A DNA stretch of 64,000 bases from an uncultured bacterium (GTDB lineage Bacteria > Bipolaricaulota > Bipolaricaulia > UBA7950 > UBA9294). Positions 60,689 to 64,000 of this stretch are shown here, piece by piece. The notes beneath the pieces are model-generated. The model made no database searches, was not told the origin of the DNA, and worked only from the letters and a program-made list of their open reading frames with translations. Both the position numbers and the translations under genes were made by a program. The stretch spans positions 1-64,000 of the forward strand of contig CAIOGO010000022.1 in NCBI GenBank assembly GCA_903857865.1, read 5' to 3'. The first letter of the stretch is position 1. Every line of letters starts with the position of its first letter.

Positions 60689-61541
60689 CGTCATCTCCTG
60701 GGAGTTCCGCCACACGATCCGCAGCAAGCAGTTTCTCCTGCTGTCTCTCTTGATCCCGGCGATCGCGACGATTGCCATCGTCGTGGCCAGCTCCGCCGAA
60801 GGAGCCTCGCGCGCGATGGCGGAGCCGCCTCCGCCGTTCATCATTGCCTTGATCCTGGCGATGATCCTGTTCATGGGCGCGTTCCTGAACGGCGTCATGG
60901 CGCTCTACGGCGTGGTGAAGGAGAAGCAGAGCCGAGTCGTCGAGCTCGTCCTGTCGAGCATCTCGGCGCGCGAAATGATGGCGGGGAAAGTCATCGGTCT
61001 CGGCATCGCCGGGCTTCTTCAGGTCGTCGTGTGGGTGATCGCCGCCTACTTCGTCGCGCGGCAGTTCATGCCCATCTCGCTCGCTTCGCTGACGCTCGTG
61101 CACTGGATCACCTACCCGATCTACTTCGTCCTCGGGTACCTGCTCATTGCCTCGCTCTACGCTGCGGTGGGCGCGGTGATGAAAGACGTGCAGTCCGGCG
61201 GAGCGTCGAGCATGGTGGGACTGATTCCGTACCTGCCGATCATGTTCGTGGCGTACATCGTCGAACACCCCGACGCCGTCCTCGTCCGCATCGCCGGATT
61301 CATCCCGCCGTTCACGCCGTCGGTGATGATGCTGCGCATCGGCGCTGTCCCGCTCGTGTCCGAAGGGATGAGGCAAGTGCCGGCGTGGGAAATCGGGCTC
61401 AGCATCGTTTCGCTCGGCCTGGGCGTGTGGCTGACGATGCGCTTCGCCGCCCGGATCTTCGAGATCGGACTCCTCATGTACGGGAAGACGCCGAGCCCCA
61501 GAGAACTCTGGAGATGGATGCGCGCGAAGCGCGCCCCGTAG
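60675..61541 (+). CDS. ABC transporter permease (NatB/ABC-2 type)
   Basis: This 288-residue membrane protein has an N-terminal helix (FLLLSLLIPAIATIAIVV), an FNGVMALYGVVKEKQSR-like elbow (VVELVLSSISAREMMAGKV) and five further helices, as in ABC-2 type permeases of the NatB family. The usual large extracellular loop after helix 1 is very short (about 25 residues) compared with typical NatB of ~400 residues. It pairs with the ATPase encoded just upstream. Confidence 0.85.
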   Translation: MKLRSVISWEFRHTIRSKQFLLLSLLIPAIATIAIVVASSAEGASRAMAEPPPPFIIALILAMILFMGAFLNGVMALYGVVKEKQSRVVELVLSSISAREMMAGKVIGLGIAGLLQVVVWVIAAYFVARQFMPISLASLTLVHWITYPIYFVLGYLLIASLYAAVGAVMKDVQSGGASSMVGLIPYLPIMFVAYIVEHPDAVLVRIAGFIPPFTPSVMMLRIGAVPLVSEGMRQVPAWEIGLSIVSLGLGVWLTMRFAARIFEIGLLMYGKTPSPRELWRWMRAKRAP

Positions 61542-61542
61542 T

Positions 61543-62469
61543 CTAGGTCAGCTTGGGACCGCGCAAGCTCTCGAGCTTGGCGAGGAACCGCCGCGCGTCT
61601 TCCTCGCGGATCTGACTGCGGTTGAACGCCAGACGCCGGCCGTCCGGGAGCTCGATTCTGAGTTCCCCGTCGGTGAACGTCGCGTCGATCTCGTCGAGCC
61701 GGTGCTCCACGCCGATGCCGATGCCTCCGAAGCGGCGGGCCGCGTCGGCCCACTTCGGGAGATCGCGGGCGAGCCGCTCCACCATCTTACGTTTGAGGAA
61801 CGCCGCGGGGCCCTTCTCGTTGGCTCCGGCGTCGAGCTTTGCTCGGACGGCATCGAGCGCCTCCTCGACCGGCTTTGCGAACTCGAGCACCAGTCGCTGG
61901 TCGTTCGTCAGAATGACATCCAGGCTGTCGTCCGGGAGCGAGAGCACGGCGGCTTCGTCACGCCAGACCACTTCGTACAGGCGGCTGCGTCCGATACCCT
62001 TGATCTTCTTCTCCCCGAGGTCGCGGAAGGCGAAGCCCGAGCTCGCGGAGGAGCGGTCGCGTATCTCCGGCGCGACGACGATCTGACACGCTTTGGCCAG
62101 ATCGGCGAGGCGCTTCGCCAAGTTCACCGAATGTCCGAACAGGTCGCCGCCGGTTCGGATCGCCGGACCCCATGTCAGGCCGAACCCGGCGCACAGCGAT
62201 TCCTCGGGGTGTCCCTCGTTGTACTCGGACAGCGCCCGCTGAGCATCAATGACGCTCAGCACCGCCGCGGTCGAGTCGTCGAACGACATCATGATGCCGT
62301 CGCCATACGTCTTGAGCAGTCGGCCGCCGTGCTCGTCGAGCTCAGCGCGCACAACGGACGCGAAACGCTCGGCGACTCGCAACGCCTCGCGATCGCCGCG
62401 CTCGGCCGTATAGGAAGTGAAGCCTCTCAGGTCGCCGAATCCAATCGCCAGGGGCTGTTCGTCCGCCAC
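61543..62469 (-). CDS. class III nucleotide cyclase-domain protein
   Basis: This 308-residue protein begins with a class III adenylate/guanylate cyclase domain (residues 1-165): metal Asp13 in GFGDLRGFTSY, KTYGDGIMMSFDD, FGLTWGPAIRTGGDLFGHSVNLAKRL. The substrate-specifying and transition-state residues cannot be assigned with certainty. Residues ~170-308 form an extra region without a known fold, with helical and beta parts. It has no membrane segment. GTG 62469 has AAGGAGG 5-6 bases upstream. Convergent with the ABC operon. Confidence 0.82.
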   Translation of the reverse strand: MADEQPLAIGFGDLRGFTSYTAERGDREALRVAERFASVVRAELDEHGGRLLKTYGDGIMMSFDDSTAAVLSVIDAQRALSEYNEGHPEESLCAGFGLTWGPAIRTGGDLFGHSVNLAKRLADLAKACQIVVAPEIRDRSSASSGFAFRDLGEKKIKGIGRSRLYEVVWRDEAAVLSLPDDSLDVILTNDQRLVLEFAKPVEEALDAVRAKLDAGANEKGPAAFLKRKMVERLARDLPKWADAARRFGGIGIGVEHRLDEIDATFTDGELRIELPDGRRLAFNRSQIREEDARRFLAKLESLRGPKLT

Positions 62470-62529
62470 ACATCCTCCTTCGCCGCGCCGTAGATTCTAG
62501 CGCCCCTGTCGGGTGGCAGGAAGACGGCT

Positions 62530-62716
62530 GCCGGCCGCGGATCTGGGGAGCGCGGCCGGCGCAGCTAGGGAGAACGGCGGCTCTGGCGGAGCCGCTAGGG
62601 AGAACAGGTCTTCAGACCTGTTCTCCTTCCCGTTGCCCGTTCTTCTGGGGGGGGCGTGCGACAGCGGCCGCCGCTCGCGCGGCGGCTTGGGAGAAGGGGC
62701 TACAAGCCCCTTCTCC
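62530..62716. repeat. cluster of GC-rich hairpins sharing the GCTAGGGAG motif
   Basis: At least four perfect hairpins stand in a row: about 62530-62560 (10 bp), 62583-62601 (GCGGCTC/GAGCCGC), 62599-62626 (13 bp) and 62690-62716 (12 bp). GCTAGGGAG follows the first two (62564-62572 and 62594-62602). It is the reverse complement of CTCCCTAGC that flanks hairpin B in the repeats at 3.3 and 7.4 kb. The gene end at 62742 makes one of these a possible terminator. Confidence 0.6.
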
Positions 62717-62741
62717 TTGGATATTCTCGATGGATGGCCCG

Positions 62742-63998
62742 CTATCGGCGGATGAACAGCGTGCCCTTCCCGGAGAAGCGGCTCGTCCCCGCCGAGGCCG
62801 AGATGACATAGATGTAGGCCCCATTGGCGACAAGATCGCCGCGCTCCGATCGGCCGTCCCAGATGGCGGAGAGCGCATCCACAGCTTCACCCGACCACAC
62901 GAGGTGACCCTGCAGGTCGTACACGGCCACCGTGAGGAGGTCCGCCAGACCTTGCCCAGCGAAGGCAAAGGCGATGTCGCCCTCGGACGGGTTCGGGGTG
63001 GCGTAGAACCGATCTACGCGCAACTCGCCGGCGACCACCTTGATGCTCGCCGAACTCGCGTCGGTCGGGTCGGTCGGATCGACGTAGGACGCGGTGATGG
63101 TCTCGCCGGGCGCAGCCTGAAGGTCGAGTCCTACGGTGATGAACGATCCGGGAGCTGCTCCGGCCAGAGGAGCGAGGTCGTAAGCGACACCGTTGATGGT
63201 TACGGCGTCGTTGATCGTCCCCGCGCCGGCGAGCGTCAGGTCGTCGACGCGAACGTAGACGAACTCGCCCTCGACGTACGCGGCGACGGGATTCCCGGTC
63301 GCGTCGACGAACGTCGTGGTCGACCGCCCGACGGGCTCGGCCCCACCGATGGAGACCTTGATCGAGATCCACGCGACGTCCGAGTGGTTCGTCGGATCCT
63401 GGTAGGCGGCGAGGATCGTGTCGCCCGGCAGGACACCGAGAGACGGAGCGCACGGGTACTGGCTCACGAGGTCAATGCAGGTCACGCTCACAAACTCGCC
63501 CGTGTCCGTCCCCGTTTCGAACAGGTCGAACGGCGCCCATCGTCCGTTCCGCGGGTTGAGCACGTAGAGCTTCGCCCACGTTCCGTTCCCGACGATGTTT
63601 GTGTCGCCCAACAGGTCGTTCACCAGGTGGGCGTCAACGTCGAGGTAGCCGCAATCGGGAGCGTGGTTCGCCGCCAGGTCCATCGGCCCCATCGGGATGT
63701 TCTGATGCCCGTCCCAGAATCCGGCCACACGCTCGCGGCGCTGTTGGTCCTCGTTCTGGTCGGGATCGATCACCTGCACGAACACGCAGTCGCTGTTGAC
63801 GTACCCCGAGGCGGGGTTTCCTGAGCGGTCGAGGAACCGCATGTTGATCTCGTCCCCGTCGTAGACCTGCGTGTCGGCGACTTCGAATACGGCAAACGAG
63901 ACGTCGTTGGCGACGCGCGCCGACGCGATGGCCGGCGGGAACGACGTCGCGGTGTCCTGATCGCCCAGTCCGGCCAGCGCCTCTTCAGCGTAGACCAC
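62742..63998 (-). CDS. C-terminal part of a large surface/exported protein with FlgD-like C-terminal domain
   Basis: At least 418 residues are visible and the frame is open to the window edge, so the start is probably outside. Several Ig-like or S-layer-like beta modules are seen, one with TTFVDATGNPVAAYVEGEF. The end has the pattern of FlgD-Ig/type 9-like C-terminal domains: ATPNPSEGDIAF, VYDLQGHLVWSG, IWDGRSERGDLVANGAYIYV and a terminal GKGTLFIRR. Such ends serve as sorting or attachment modules on secreted proteins in many deep-branching phyla. Confidence 0.7.
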   Translation of the reverse strand: MVYAEEALAGLGDQDTATSFPPAIASARVANDVSFAVFEVADTQVYDGDEINMRFLDRSGNPASGYVNSDCVFVQVIDPDQNEDQQRRERVAGFWDGHQNIPMGPMDLAANHAPDCGYLDVDAHLVNDLLGDTNIVGNGTWAKLYVLNPRNGRWAPFDLFETGTDTGEFVSVTCIDLVSQYPCAPSLGVLPGDTILAAYQDPTNHSDVAWISIKVSIGGAEPVGRSTTTFVDATGNPVAAYVEGEFVYVRVDDLTLAGAGTINDAVTINGVAYDLAPLAGAAPGSFITVGLDLQAAPGETITASYVDPTDPTDASSASIKVVAGELRVDRFYATPNPSEGDIAFAFAGQGLADLLTVAVYDLQGHLVWSGEAVDALSAIWDGRSERGDLVANGAYIYVISASAGTSRFSGKGTLFIRR

Positions 63999-64000
63999 GT

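Overview
This is a GC-rich bacterial window with tightly packed genes, many ATGA/GTGA start-stop overlaps and Shine-Dalgarno sites of the AGGAGG type. The housekeeping genes (SMC-ScpA-ScpB, tmRNA, TsaD, ValS, CdsA, UppS, S9, L31) are bacterial. Several other genes have a thermophile or archaeal-like flavour: a thiolase/DUF35 pair, rubredoxin, a ferredoxin:thioredoxin reductase-type protein and an SMC with unusually short arms. An uncultivated lineage such as Candidatus Bipolaricaulota (OP1/Acetothermia) would fit, but no rRNA is present and this assignment is only an inference.

Layout. 1-126: tail of an insertion sequence. 314-13256: accessory block with a large secreted lipoprotein, a multi-PAS HD-GYP sensor, a PKD-thioredoxin protein, a RAYT transposase element that cuts off an AbiEi-like gene, and a CHAT-NTPase-TPR (STAND-type) protein. 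Two copies of a structured palindromic repeat flank the PAS gene. Two large genes here (PAS-HD and CHAT) each carry one apparent frameshift. 13470-20459: thiol-redox genes (DsbD-like fusion, glutaredoxin, FTR-rubredoxin fusion), acetyltransferases, a lipoprotein with an Ada-like C-terminus and an HpnB-like glycosyltransferase. 20785-27910: Cu+ ATPase, hpt-tsaD, DUF1385-rpmE-rpsI and a flavin disulfide oxidoreductase. 28139-31997: GNAT-like/thiolase-like/DUF35 operon, a PPOX-MarR operon with a clear operator, and a small Gly/Arg-rich zinc-ribbon protein. 32656-42494: secreted proteins, cysE-cysK, an amidase-like protein, and stretches with decayed genes, including a DUF2500 gene with an in-frame amber codon.

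42610-49085: HTH-smc-scpA-scpB-rubredoxin (chromosome segregation), then iscS-iscU-rrf2 (Fe-S assembly). 49276-57983: long minus-strand run comEC-dprA-ndk-valS-folC-uppS-cdsA. 58053-58414: tmRNA with its own promoter and terminator. 58502-63998: PatB-like lyase, a NatAB-type ABC exporter, a class III cyclase, a third cluster of hairpin repeats and the C-terminus of a surface protein with a FlgD-like end.

Promoters that can be picked out by eye share a -35 of the form TTGC (not TTGACA) followed 16-17 bases later by a TAnnnT-type -10. The most interesting items are the covarying hairpin repeats near the RAYT, the tmRNA tag with residues beyond the usual terminal Ala-Ala, the thiolase-like protein without its nucleophilic cysteine, the CHAT-STAND gene, and the shortened SMC.
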